Assembly: GCA_001970855.1 (NCBI GenBank)
Contig: LSSN01000002.1
Location: 124,001-188,000 of the forward strand
From: Smittium culicis
Taxonomy: Eukaryota > Kickxellomycota > Harpellomycetes > Harpellales > Legeriomycetaceae
Direction: 5' to 3'
DNA length: 64,000 nt
Shown here in pieces: positions 22,491-34,922 of this stretch. The stretch's first letter is position 1. The number at the start of each line of letters is the position of its first letter. A model generated the notes under the pieces. That model saw only the letters and a program-made list of their open reading frames with translations, searched no databases and was not told the origin of the DNA. Position numbers and translations under genes: made by a program.

Positions 22491-25400
22491 AAATTCTTAA
22501 TTTTCTCCTTTACATAAATCTGAATCTTGAGTTATCGCTTTTTTGAATATAAAAAATTTTGAGAGATTTGACGCTATATGATATCATCAAATTAGTGATA
22601 TAAATTTTTGTTAAAAAAGAATTAGTAATTTCATCGGGTAAATTATTTAATGACTCCATAATTAATAAATTGATCGTAAAATAATAATATCAAAACAATT
22701 AATTTTTGTAAGATAAATTCAAAATAATAAAACTAATCATAGTTTAAAAGACTTGTAAAGAATATGCTGAAATTGAGAATTTTTTTTTCTATGTAGAATT
22801 TTGATGAAATAAATATTTATGGGGTTTAAAAATATATATGTATAGCGATTATGAAATTCAGATAATATGTAGCTTTTTTTATTGAGATATATAAATGATG
22901 ATATATGCTGTTCGTAATAAGTTATGAAATATGTTTCTCGTATTAAACGTTTAAATATATTGTTCGACATTGATTTTTTTTGTTGCTTAATATTAAATTC
23001 AATTTTTTTTCTCGTTTTTGGCGTAAATATTTGCATATATTGATTTTAATATTTTTTTCTCGATTTTAATATTTTTTATTCTCCATACTTAATTCTTATG
23101 CAGATGAGAAATATTGATTTCACTTATTATTATCCACGTTATAGAAATTATTTTAATCAAATACCATAAATTTTGGCACAAGTTATTTTTATTTACTTTT
23201 TCTCGTAATAGATGCCGTTTTTTAGTTTCTAGTTGTTGATTTCGTTGATCGTAATTGATTTTTTTTTTTTCATGAAATTTATTTCATATTTTTTGCTGCT
23301 ATCTATTGCAACTACTATTTTTTGCTCGCTAAAGATTTCTTTTATTTGTTGCTCGTTTTCTATTACACTTTTATGTTGCTGTTGTTGGCTTTAAATTTTT
23401 TTTCTGCTCGTTATTGATGATTATTTTTGATTCTCGATACAGATTTCGTTTTTTTTTTATTGCTTGATTTTTTCGCTTTAGTTTGTTTTAAAATATTGAT
23501 TTTGCTAATCAGTCGCTCGTTGAATTTTGGGGGGTTTTGAAGCTTCATATTGATTTCTAATTTTTTGATGATCGATATTGCTGCAATTTTTTTTTTCGTT
23601 ATTGATTCGGTTTTTAGTTACTCATTGTTGATATCGCTTTTTAGTTGATCGTTGTTTTCCGTTGTTTTTCGTAGGTTTCCTGTTTTTGTTTCTTGCTTGT
23701 TTTTTTTATGTATTTATAGTTTACTATTATCTATTAATTATATGTTATTTTCAATGTGGGAGTTTTATCAATTGTATGCGATTTTACCAATGTCTTGATT
23801 CAACTGTAATTTGCTTCACGTTGATATATTTTATTTATTTATTTATTTGATATGTGTCTTTTTGGCGTTTTTTGATGTAAAATTTGGAATATGTTTGTTT
23901 TACGATTTTTTTTAAGGTGGGTTTTGTTATATTGTTTATTTTATCTATTTTTATTAAATTTTTATTTTTACTTTTTATCCACTTAAAATGGTTTATTCAC
24001 AACTTTTAGCTTATTTTTATGACTTTTGAAGTCATATTTTTTAATTATTATCATTTATCTACAATTATTTTCCTATATGGACATTGTTTTTGGTTTATGG
24101 GAATTGATGTTTCTTAGGCGGGCATAAAATTATTTTTTGTGGGCAATTTGTCAATTGCCTCTAATTTGCACATACACTTGGTAATTATTGGTAATTTTGA
24201 TATATTTTCCCTATATTCATCTTTTCTGTTTTTTTTTTAAATATTAGCTACACAATCATATGTTTCTATTTTTTTGAAGAATTTTTCTGTTTTCTTAATC
24301 ATCTGTTCTCAGATCATATTATTTCATTAATTAACAATATATTTTATATTATCATCATATTTAAACTAAGAAAAATAAATTTCGAGTTTTTAAAAGTTTG
24401 AATTATTATTAAATTATAAAATTTATAGTCTGAATATAATATTGAATAAAAATTTTTAATTTATTTCTGATAAATACAAAAATTTTAAGGCTAGACATAT
24501 GTATATTTCAATGGTGTGTTTTTTAATTCCTTGAACTGAGTTAATATAATTTTTATTGTGGAGGAGGTGAAGCTGATCTCAATCTAAATTCTAGAGTTAA
24601 CACTGCGAATTTACATAAAGAAGTAAATTATAAAATTTATACGCATCTTTTATATCTCTAATTTAAGCCGACTATAGATAAACCTATTTTTATTTATTTA
24701 GGATTGAATCTAATTATTTGAGCTATTTTATTATAATTTTACGAATAAATAATTTTCAAAAGATGTTTTTTTTTTCGTAATATATAATTATTATAGGATT
24801 TGAAAAAGTGTAATTTTTGAATATTATATTATAAAATATCAACTAAAATTTTCAAAGATAAAGTAAAAAAAAAAAGAGGATAAAATATTAAAAATATCAA
24901 TATATACCTAAAAATTAAAAATAAAAAATTTAAAAATTTAATATTCTTATTTATAAGAATTGTTTTTAAAAATTAAATTTATTTAATAATAATTAGTTCA
25001 ATCTCAATAAAATTGTATAATCGAAATAAAATTGAATATTAAGAAAGCAAAATTTAGAGTAAATAAATTTATAAATAAAATTTTTTTAAAATAATAGAAA
25101 ATGTGCAAATATTAGAGATATTTAAATAGATATAGAAATAAAAGTGCCAAAAATTTGTATCAGATAAAAAATACTAAAAAACAGCGTAATCCATATAAAT
25201 AATTATTTGAGAAGGAGAAAATCTCTTATAAATATCGAATTTTATTTTTATCCTGTCGATCCAAAGTTTAACCTAATATTATTTCCATTAAACCAAAAAT
25301 AAATAGAGCTAATATCTTTGAAATAATTTAAATATAAAAACTTAAGAATCGATTTAATATTATCGATATTACGACAATTTATATGTAAAAAATCTAATTT

Positions 25401-28314
25401 GAGAGTTAAAGATAATCAGATAAGATAAATTTCATACAGATTATCCGAATTTTGAACTAGATTTTCTTATACAAGAGAAATAAATTAATATTAAATATAT
25501 TTAAATATATTAGGATAGGCGAAAAAGTATTTTTATACATAAACAGAAATATTCCACAGAATAGAAAATACCATTAAAAAATTGAGCTTGAAGGATATAA
25601 TTCCATGCTCTAAGGGAAATGAGTTGATTTATTTTAGAGTATGGTATTTATGTATGGTAAAATAAAGTAAAATAAATATATTTTAAATAACATGATCACC
25701 TTATGCAATCTTCGGAGATACTGAAACTTGGAAATCTTGATTTTCAGAAAGATAATTTTTCAATGTATAAATTAAATCTAATCACGATTTATTTATACCA
25801 GAGTTCAATAGTCAGTACTTATTACATAACAAGTCCTCAGGTATAAATAATATATATAGCTTTTTATGGAATCGCAAGACAAAATGTGCAGGAAAAAAAA
25901 TCTGAGAAAAGATTAGATCTATAAAAAAAATTGCATCTAAGATTGGGATTCTATCGCCTTGGGATAAATTCATAAGATAATGTTAGTATAATAAATATTA
26001 TTTATAGTTTCTACAGAATCAAGCGTCTTCACAAACAATATATTATCCAAACTGCTCGACTTTTTTTCGTTCATCAATTAATTTTTTGTAATTTATTCTA
26101 AATATAGCCCCAGAAAAGCTAAGTGTATAAAAAAAAACAAAAATTATTATTTAATGGCTTTAAAAATAAATAATATTAAAATTTCAGCTAAAATTTTGCC
26201 TTTTGGTCTTTTTTTTTTATATAGATTGAACTATAAACGCAATTTTAATTTAAAAAATTTCATCTTTATTAAGCTATCAACCGTTTTGTAAATTTTGTAT
26301 TATTTACTGAAATAAATTTGTAATTAATTTAAAGCTGACAAATCGAAGAAACATTATATATATTAATATGTAATATTTAGTATCATTCAATTATAAATTT
26401 TCCAGTTTGGAAATTTCAACTTGTAAAGAGACTGTTTGAAACTAATTCTCAGAATACAAAATTTAATCAAGTGTATTTATTTATTGTTTATGTATTTGAG
26501 AAAGGAGTTTGCAATTAACCTTTGGAAATATTGAAAATTAAAAATATTTTAGTATTTTTCGTTTTATTTTATTTAATAGTTTCGGGAGGGGGGGGGTGAA
26601 GAATATAAATAAATGTAATTGATTACAAAATTAAAAAAAAAGGCATTAATAGTATTGGAAAAATAAATACTTTTATTAAATACATATTATTATTATCCTT
26701 AATATTTTAAAATTTTATAAAGACTTTGTGGTATAATAAAAAAAGGGATAAACTCGCTGAATTTCAAATTTAAACCAAATAGTAAGATTCAGAATTTACA
26801 ACTTTATTAGCACATAAAAAGGATTTTAAATATTTTATTTCGTTATTTTGTATCAAATTCATATACTTCCTCTTTTTATTTTGATATTATAAATAAAAAA
26901 ATACAAAAAAACCAAACTTCTTTCCTTAAATCTTAATGTTAATTATCAACTATCATTTTTGTAGTTGATTAGCAAACATTATGAGCTCCAAATGGTGAAT
27001 CGTATGGGTATAAACCCAATTATATATTTATCAATTCTGTTTACTAAATTTTATAAAATTATCTTTGCCAATAATCAATGTAAATGATACCGAACAAAAT
27101 TTTGCAGATGTATGTCTACAGGCCCTTACTATTATTAGATATATCAATATTTCAGATATAAAAGAATTAATGTTTCCCAAAAATTTAATGTTTACTTGCT
27201 TTACTTATTTAAATATGTATATTGAATCAATCATGGAAGATAAAAATAGCCTATCATCATATTAATATATCTTACTAAGACATAAAAAATGTATATAATT
27301 CATGAATTAAAACCATTAACAGCTGATCTACACAATAAATAAAGTAGTATAAGTGCATCAAAAACTCGCATATCTTAATAAGAGTATAAGAATAAGCCGG
27401 TAACAGGGATACTATCCAATACATACTCTTAACAGATTCTATATAAAAAGAATTGAGGGGAAAATATGAATAGATCTAAGCTGCATCTACATTCAAAAGA
27501 TGCTACGAAATTAAAGTATTGGAACCTAATTTTTTTCGAGATCTCTTAATATTTAAATCTCGCCAAAAAAAGATTGAAATGATTAGCTTCCAATCTAATT
27601 ATGCATATCTTTCTCGAAGTATACAACGACATAACTCGCTGAATTCAAAGAAAATTCAGTGTTATTTTTATTATTTCATGAGGCCATCTACTCTTGCAGT
27701 GAGTAGCAAATTTTAGTATTTAAAATTTCAATAAAATGAATTATCTACATTGACTAATTATTAAATTGAAAGATTCAGAGTATGAGTTGTATTATCGTTT
27801 TTAGTTTTAGTGGATTTTGTTAATTTTTTTTTAGAAAATGCGTATAGAAACTCAATGAATTAAAATATATAAAAATGCAAACACACTAATGAATATGCTT
27901 TGTTAGCAGGATAATGAATTATCATTTAATTATTTCCCTTTTGATTCACATTTGAGATATTTTTGCCCTATGCGAGTAGCTATAAATTATTTTTAATACT
28001 AATTTTAGAAAATTTCATTCTAAAAAATTTTATGAGGATGTTTTATTAAATAAAGTCAATATAACTGTCAACAAAAAGAGCATGTATTAGATAATGTAGC
28101 TGTTGTAATTTTAATAAAATAGTGGAATTTAAATAGAAATATTAGGATTTAACGATATAAAATTTGTGTAAGAAATAGTTTATTTCTATGGTAATGTTGG
28201 TGATAGGGGGCATTTATTAATGTTCATAGTTATCTTAAGAGTCTGGTAAAAATTAAAATGTGTTTAATCAAAATATATATTTATTTGATATTCAGGCTTT
28301 ATTTATTATCGATA
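22491..28314. other. 5.8 kb gene-free AT-rich region
   Basis: No gene that I can support. It includes a strongly T-rich plus strand from about 23040 to 24250 with recurring GCTCGTT, GATCGTT and TTGATTTCG words, and a 9-base G run at 26588-26596. Frames at 22737-23036 (minus), 23662-23850, 27065-27265 and 27519-27716 (plus) are AT-driven and match no family I know. Presumably old, decayed repeats. Confidence 0.5.
23040..24250. repeat. T/G-biased low-complexity tract
   Basis: The plus strand is very poor in A and C compared with T and G over about 1.2 kb. Words such as GCTCGTT, TGATCGTT and TTGATTTCG recur at irregular spacing (23226-23660), suggesting a degenerate tandem array rather than unique DNA. 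No fixed period could be read by eye. Confidence 0.45.
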
Positions 28315-28318
28315 TTAA

Positions 28319-28507
28319 CCCTTTCCCAAGTGGTAGACTGTTTTTGGCCCACCAGATATAGCCAACACCGTTCAATTAAAATACATTAATTCCGAGCCCT
28401 TAAGAAATATTGGTATACTGTAAATTAACATCAAAATATAAACTTGCTCTTAAATAATAAACGAATTATAATATTGATTTTTTAAAAGAGCGTTGGGCGG
28501 GAAAGGG
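28319..28507 (+). mobile_element. piggyBac-like MITE, copy 1
   Basis: About 189 bases. The left end is TTAA (28315-28318) then CCCTTTCCCAAGTGGTAGAC, and the right end is AGCGTTGGGCGGGAAAGGG. The outer CCCTTTCCC/GGGAAAGGG are inverted; the inner parts differ (GGTAGACTRTTTTTG on the left, GAGCGTTG on the right). No coding capacity. The TTAA on the left and the CCC start are as in piggyBac elements; the right-flank TTAA is lost (TCTA). Confidence 0.75.
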
Positions 28508-29007
28508 TCTAGTCAATTTTTTTTTTTTTTGCTATTTATCTAATGAGTTTTTGATGTTTTTGTTATGCGGGAGCAAGCAAACAATTTTATCCAATCGATG
28601 GTAAAAATAGATATTTGATTTCAAAGTAATAAATATTTTAAATGCAAGTAAACACAGCGTGCCTATAGTTTTTTAGATTTTAAAAGCGTGTAGGAAAAAG
28701 GTATTGGCTACATCTAGATTTTGAATTAGCTTTTTATCAATTCTGCGGAATTAGATTTCATGTTTTCATTGTAAAATTGAAATTAAGTAATTGAACTAAT
28801 TTGTTTTGTAAAGGCAGATATTTTTCGCACTCATTCAGCTTCGAAATTGGGCGGAACTGCAATCAATATTCTGTAAGGAGAAAATCGTAATGAAAATAAA
28901 AAAGTATATATAATGCGCCCAAGGTCTTAACGCAAACTAAAATCCAAAAAATTCTTTTCTGCATAATTATTGCTGATACAAATTCTTATCTTTGAAATTT
29001 GCATTGG
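28508..29007. other. Spacer upstream of dUTPase
   Basis: About 500 bases with a T run at 28517-28530 and no open frame of note. It should contain the dUTPase promoter. Confidence 0.55.
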
Positions 29008-29487
29008 ATGTCTGTAAATCAAACTTCAAAAATGACTTTACAAAAATTACAAATTATATTGATCAATCCGCTAGCAAAAATTCCAGTACGTGCAACACCA
29101 GGCTCAGCTGGATATGATTTGTTCAGCGTAGAGGATGTTGTTATTCCGCGCAAAGGAGGAAGATATCCTGTTGACACAGGATTGAAATTGAAGCTACCAG
29201 AAGGAACTTACGGACGTGTAGCATCGAGATCGGGATTGGCAGTCAAATTTGGTGTTGATGCGATTGCAGGCGTTATTGATTCAGATTACAGAGGAATACT
29301 TAAAGTAGCTCTAGCTAACAATAGCGAAAAAGATTTCGAAATTAAAGTCGGTGATAGAGTTGCACAACTCATTATTGAAAGAATAGTTACCCCTGAAGCT
29401 ATTTCAGTCGAGAGTTTCGGCGAAGAAGAAAACTTGAGAGGTTCAGGCGGGTTTGGATCCACTGGTGGAGTTTCTGCAGCAATATAA
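29008..29487 (+). CDS. DUT1: dUTP diphosphatase (dUTPase)
   Basis: Hydrolyses dUTP to dUMP and pyrophosphate, keeping uracil out of DNA and feeding dTMP synthesis; a homotrimer in nucleus and/or mitochondria. Intronless; first in-frame ATG at 29008 gives 159 residues, though an ATG at 29032 would give the usual ~150. All five trimeric dUTPase motifs are present in order: PGSAGYDLFS, GRVASRSGLAV, GVIDSDYRGILKVAL (with the nucleotide-discriminating Tyr), DRVAQLIIERI, and the C-terminal P-loop-like RGSGGFGSTG. Sequence is complete and without interruptions. It is the first intact gene after a 13 kb repeat zone and converges on the uL23m gene about 370 bases downstream. Confidence 0.96.
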   Translation: MSVNQTSKMTLQKLQIILINPLAKIPVRATPGSAGYDLFSVEDVVIPRKGGRYPVDTGLKLKLPEGTYGRVASRSGLAVKFGVDAIAGVIDSDYRGILKVALANNSEKDFEIKVGDRVAQLIIERIVTPEAISVESFGEEENLRGSGGFGSTGGVSAAI

Positions 29488-29857
29488 CTAACTTTCATAC
29501 TAAATATAGTATCTGTTTTCTCTTTTTGAAAATCAAAAACCAAAAAAGCTATTGTGTAGCTCACTCATGGCATTTTAATAGTTGATATCATACTTTATTT
29601 CAAAACTTTTTATATTCAATGTGTATAATAAATATCTTTTTACTAATATTTTATAACCAAGTCTTTTTTAATTGTTTTATTTTATTAGATTTTTTAGCAT
29701 ACTTATTTGAGTCATGTAAATATGAAATATAAAGCTATAAGCTTTCTAAAAAAATACTAAATATCATATAAATTAGAATCGATATTTAAGAGAGTTGGAA
29801 TGGTAGTCCTTTATTTCAAGTTTAAGATAATGGGTTAAAGCTATCATATTTGAATTT
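29488..29857. other. Spacer between convergent dUTPase and uL23m
   Basis: About 370 bases containing the two 3' regions. No other feature is seen. Confidence 0.6.
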
Positions 29858-30304
29858 TTATTCTTCTCTCATCGAATCCATAGCCTTGTTGTATATTTCG
29901 CTTTCAGCCTTAGTTTTTCTAATTCTCCAACCATGTAATCTATTCTTGAATTTTATTTGAGTGAATTTGCTTTGCATTTCTCCAAACTTGCTCATATCTG
30001 GTGCTTCTGGGTAATTAAAATCTTCGCTCAGAGTAACAATAGCTTTTTTTGTTCTTTTGTCTAAAACTTTTAAACCGCTTCTAACATCGAGTTTAGGTCT
30101 TCCTGGGAGAACAACGGTTCTTACATCAGTTACATTAACTTTATACAAATTTGTCAAGTAATCCTTAATATCGAACTTGTTTACGTGTAGAGGTACTTTA
30201 AATGCGGCTTGGTTGGGGGCAAGTTTAGAATCACGAACTAGCGTTAGAATTAGATTCGGGAAGTATATTTTTTTTGTACCAAGTACTTTGTTGATTGTCG
30301 ACAT
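29858..30304 (-). CDS. Mitochondrial ribosomal protein uL23m (Mrp20 family)
   Basis: Large-subunit mitoribosomal protein near the polypeptide exit tunnel. Intronless, 148 residues. The family start KKIYFPNLILTLVRDSKLAP, the block AFKVPLHVNKFDIKDYLTNL and YKVNVTDVRTVV are conserved as in fungal uL23m. A basic stretch (KNRLHGWRIRKTKAES) is near the C terminus. Length is short for the family, which in yeasts often has a longer N-terminal extension and presequence; here the core begins almost at the start Met, so import must use an internal or very short signal, or an upstream exon was missed. Confidence 0.88.
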   Translation of the reverse strand: MSTINKVLGTKKIYFPNLILTLVRDSKLAPNQAAFKVPLHVNKFDIKDYLTNLYKVNVTDVRTVVLPGRPKLDVRSGLKVLDKRTKKAIVTLSEDFNYPEAPDMSKFGEMQSKFTQIKFKNRLHGWRIRKTKAESEIYNKAMDSMREE

Positions 30305-31052
30305 TTTTATTTCAGCGTTTTTGTATGCTTGTACACGCAGATAGTATAAGTGTGATAGGAGAAGGGGGTTGTGATTTGATTAAAGCGAGTGTTTTTACTA
30401 TCGATTCGAATCTTATTGCAACTATTTCTTATATCGAATTCAGTGCCAATTTTAAGTTTTCGATGACAAATATAGTAGTGAAATTGATTAAAAAATAAGC
30501 AATTATGCTTTGCTTCTAATTAGAATTTGGATTTGAATAATCCAGATATTGGAAAAAAAAACATTTTTTCCCTCTAGCTAAGCTTAATATTTATTTGCTA
30601 ATTGATCAATATAAAGAAATATGTATCCAGTAATCAATCGAATTAAGAACTTATATAAATTTATCATGTTATCTATTGGCTAATAATGATTAAGTTATTT
30701 ATCAAGCTATCATTAATCATAGTTTCAAAATAAAGGCTATATTTATGTTTGGGCCAGTAATAAGTCATAATTCCAAATTTAAGCGATCATTGAAATAAAT
30801 TTAATCACAGAATGTTATTATTCAAGTGTCATAAATTACTTTGAAATTTCAATATAAAATATCGACGTGTAAAAACCAGATATTGAATCAAGTAAACCAT
30901 CTATAAAAATTGCCTCTCCAATTTTATGGTATAAAGTTCCAAAATAAATTCAAATTTCTAAATCAATAGAATAGTGCTTAATTCAATTCCAGCTTTAGAA
31001 AATCTTTAACAATACTAATCAAAATTCCACATATATATTTAATTCGAACTTA
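30305..31052. other. Divergent promoter region of uL23m and the RRG7-like gene
   Basis: About 750 bases between two genes read outwards, both probably mitochondrial. The frame at 30295-30498 overlaps the uL23m start and has no domain. No specific site recognised. Confidence 0.5.
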
Positions 31053-31812
31053 ATGATTTCATCTAACCTATATAGAACTTATTCGTTTGCAAACATAAAA
31101 TCAACATCGAGTTTTTTAATCTCGAATAAAAAAAGGATTTTATCTAGGAAATGCTATTCGACAGTTAAAATAGGAACAGACTATGAAAATCTTGTAGTCT
31201 CAACAATAAATATGCTTGGTGCTAATTTAAAGAGGAATGGCGGAGCTAATGATTTAGGAATAGACTTTTCTGGATTATGGAAACTAGATCCTTTGTCTAA
31301 TAATAACATATACCTTGTTGGACAGTGTAAGAACTATTCCAGCATCTTGGGCCCTGCTATAGTAAGAGAATTTGAAGGAGTTATGTCACGACAGAATGAA
31401 AATGATACTGTGGGAATATTAAGCTGCCCAAATGGATTTTCTGCAAAGGCTATTGAAACTGCGATGAGCTCAAAGTACCCTTTAAGCTTACTGACCATTA
31501 GATTTAATGACAATGAAAACTCTGTAAAAAATGTTAATAGACTTAGAATAGAAAATAAAAGTAAGTCTTTTAATTCAATAAGGTTTATTTCTTTGTGCTA
31601 TTTAAAAAAATCGATTATACTAAAACTAATATCCATCCTAATTAGAAACAGCAAAAAATGATTCTGGTATTATAGAGTCTTTTATTTGGAACAGAGTTGC
31701 TGTAAAGTTTTTTACAGACTTGGTTGTCACGCAAAAATATACAATGAATACTACCTTGGATCAATACGAAAGAAACGTCAGCATAATTTATAAAGACAAG
31801 TTGTTATATTAG
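31053..31812 (+). CDS. RRG7-like mitochondrial protein (restriction endonuclease-like fold), two exons
   Basis: Rrg7 is a fungal mitochondrial protein needed for respiratory growth, with a fold of the PD-(D/E)XK nuclease class; its reaction is not known. Exon 1 is 31053-31560 and exon 2 is 31646-31812 (GT-AG, in phase), giving 224 residues. The N terminus (NLYRTYSFANIKS...KCYSTVK) looks like a presequence. The core has GTDYENLVVSTINMLG, LKRNGGANDLGIDFSGLW with the nuclease-type Asp, and LVGQCKNYSS giving a Q-x-K, the usual D...QxK catalytic layout. VREFEGVMSRQ and FSAKAIETAMSS follow. The second exon carries WNRVAVKFFTDLVVTQKY. Length fits the family. It converges on the next gene with 177 bases between stops. 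Confidence 0.8.
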
Positions 31813-31989
31813 CATATACCAAGTAACATACATGGTTCGAATTTCAAATGTTTAAAAAGATATGTACATACTACTAACCAAAATAATAGCTACATCATTA
31901 ATATCATAAATGGATTAGTAGGAACATTCTTTCAGCTTTTTCATGAATTTAAACATAGACTTTTTTTCTAGTATCAGTAAAAGTGCCTA

Positions 31990-34104
31990 TTAGCTTGAAT
32001 TCATAATGAGTCCCGCCGTAAATTCGTCATCGATTTTACTTACAAAGTCCTAATTACAAATAACCATGTTAAGTTATAGTTTAAATAAAAGTAGCTTAGA
32101 ATCAAGTTACCATTGCTTTGTTTGAACTTGAAGAGCAAACATAATCAAAACCCATTCTTAAAAGCGATTGTAGCTGATATAGCTCTACAGTTATTGATTT
32201 AAAAAAAAATTAATTGGAAAATCATCAAAGTATTATTAAAAAAACTTAAAATAAAATAAATGGGCTTAGTTAATAAGAAAATTGTGCAGTTACCTGGCGT
32301 TCTTTTATTAAGACTATTTAGTGTTGAATACCAACAAGTAATTATGCTCGACAAAATTGATTCACAATGGGCATCGACTCTATTTTAAAGTTTTAAATTA
32401 AATTATATAATGGTTTTTGATATAAATTTAAGTAAATAAATGTTTAAAAGATCCAAGTGAAAATCATAAATATAAAAAATTATACCTAGGATTGCAAACC
32501 CTTAAAATTTCAATCAGAGCCGTTGTGGCACTGATTTGTAAATCTATAATAGCAGGAACTCCTAAAATTTCGAGATCAAGCACTGTAAAAATTTCTCCTA
32601 ATAGCGGCTAAAGTTTATCAAGAAAGAAAAAAATTAATTGAAAAGTGTACAAAAAAAATTTAAATTCAATACAATTAATTTTTTTCAAATCCTATTACCT
32701 TCATGAACCTTACAGTTCGTATATCCAGTAGCTTGATTACCCACCCGATTTGATCAAAAATTCTAATTTGCAGTTTTATTTCGTCTCCTGAGTAAATGAA
32801 ATTTTTAACAATACACGTTTCTGTCATTTCCCATAGCTTATTATAGTAAACTTCTTTATCCTTATCAAAAATTTGTGCTAGTAATTTGGAGTATGATTTC
32901 ATAGAGGAAATAAGCAATTCATCTCCATTTTTTTCTCGTCTAATTACAAATTGTTTCTCTAAGGTCTTTGTATAAAAGTAAAGTGGTTTTATTATAATAT
33001 TAGTAGTAATTAAAATAGAAAAATTAAGATTCTAATTAAGGTATTGTGTTTTTAATTATTATTGAGATAAAATCTACCTGCAATAGAAGCTTATCAATTC
33101 CAGTATTCTTTAGTTCTTTGAATTCAAGCTTATTTACCAAAACTGACACTAAATCAATTCCAATAATTTTATATTCAATTTGATAATCATCTACCAAAGC
33201 TAATACTACTGGCAAGATAATAAGTATTTTTAAATTCAGATCTTTTGCCTGGTATACAAAAAAAAAAGTGAATATCAATTATAATACTACCGAGGAAATT
33301 AAACTATTATTAAACAATTATGAAGATATAAAATTTTAAATTTTTACTGTGATATTTTTTAAAGCCCAGCTAAAACAAGGTACGACATGTTGATTCTTAG
33401 ATTTCCAAGCTTGAGTATCAGAGAAATCAGAGTTTGAATCGATATATATTTTTGAGCTATTAGGGTTGTTTTTAACCGAGGTTGTGTGGAAATATGGTTT
33501 AATGTATTTCAAAATTAAATCTTGAAAAATAGATCCAATAAAGTCATTCTGATTTGAAGGCTTTTCCAGTTTTTCAAAGAAATAATAAATACATTCTATA
33601 CATATTTAAACAAAAGAAGACATTTCCATAATTTATACATCAAGATGAATACTAATTTGCAAAAAATATAAGAATTAAATATACCTTCAGCAACAGACTT
33701 TGCCCTTTGATCAGTCCACCAAAATATTTCGTTTACTTCGCAATATGAAGATAGAAAGAAAATAAATTCTAAAATGCTATCCCTATCTTTCTAGAGAAAT
33801 AGAGGGAATTCTTTAATAAGGGAGCTAAGAAAGAAAACGGGCAATTTCAATTTAAATATAAAGTAATTTGATAAAAAGGATGTTACAATCAAAGACGCTC
33901 GGTTATTTTGGAGTTCAGCTGATAAGTTTTTAAGGTATGAATAAGCTTTCGCTTTAAAAGATGATTTATCTAGAAAAAAGTAGAATGGATAGAATTTTTT
34001 ACAGTTTAATATTGAAAGCAAAATAAAAATTAAAGTAGGGATGTCTTAAATATACCTTTAGATTGCGTGGAATCTAGATGGGATCTAATTTCTGCGAGAT
34101 TCAT
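31990..34104 (-). CDS. TTI2-like protein (Tel2-Tti1-Tti2 complex), ten exons
   Basis: Tti2 belongs to the TTT co-chaperone, which with Hsp90 matures the PIKK kinases (TOR, ATM, ATR and others). I assembled ten exons, all GT-AG and in phase: 34104-34056, 33969-33887, 33790-33685, 33595-33348, 33248-33078, 33031-32699, 32607-32486, 32379-32294, 32184-32111 and 32049-31990, giving 443 residues. The best family match is exon 5: LPVVLALVDDYQIEYKIIGI then KNTGIDKLLLQ, resembling the Tti2 segment with a DD-Y motif followed by the G-L repeat helix. The rest is leucine/isoleucine-rich alpha-helical repeat. Exon 2 as an open frame continues past its donor to a TAG; using the GTAAC donor (33886) restores the frame. 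Identity is moderate and other HEAT-repeat proteins cannot be excluded; the multi-exon structure itself is well supported. Confidence 0.6.
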
Positions 34105-34922
34105 TACATTAAATGCTTGTCTCTTGGTTTATCGTTATTATTCAGTAAACTTTAGGTGCGTATATTTAGAAAATTGCACTAAGGAGCGATAACTAATAAT
34201 TCATTGAACTTGCATTTTAACGAGTCGCGTATCAACATAGGTGATTCAATAAGAAAGCACTTAGTTGCAGCTTAAAACTAATGGAACGAAATATTAAAAA
34301 CGAAATTACTATTGGCTGAATCGGAAAGGAATTTTGATTTTTCTATTTATTTATTTCATTATAAAACAACTATTTGGTAAAAAAAATAATAGATTTTATT
34401 TATTGGATATGAATGAAATATGAAATTTCATACACTGTAACTCTTTACAAAGAATCTCCCACATTATCTTTCTATAATCTTAATTCTATTCGCTATAAAT
34501 CGTCTAAAAAGAGTTATCGATAATTTAGTACTAGTAATTGGCTATGGAGTAAGTGAGTTACCTTTTGAGTATTCAATTGGACTGAACATTAGGGACCCTG
34601 AATGAGGGAAGCAATTTATAATCTATGGAATTTTATAGTATAAAATTAATAACCACAATAACTCTTTATAAAAAGATTTCTTAGTTTTAGTAAATTGTAT
34701 TTCAGAGAGGGTGCATATTAAGCGTCACCATATTATTGAATAAAACTAAACCGAAAAATACTAGCCAACAAAAATAAAAAAACTATTAAAAATATTATAA
34801 ATCCTCGCTCTTCTTCTTCGAAGCCCAACAATCGAACCGACCAATTAAAATTAATAATACATTTTTCACTGATCAAATACCAAATAAAGTATATTTAACT
34901 ATTTTCACTCAGTATTAGAGTG
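34105..34922. other. Spacer with a dispersed-repeat fragment and LINE 5' region
   Basis: Holds the TTI2-like promoter, a reverse-oriented fragment of the dispersed repeat at 34433-34463, and probably the 5' untranslated region of the LINE. No gene seen. Confidence 0.5.
34433..34463 (-). repeat. Fragment of the dispersed repeat, minus orientation
   Basis: The reverse complement reads GGGAGATTCTTTG then TAAAGAGTTACAGTG, matching the left block of the copy at 44337-44383 with a deletion in the middle. Confidence 0.5.
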
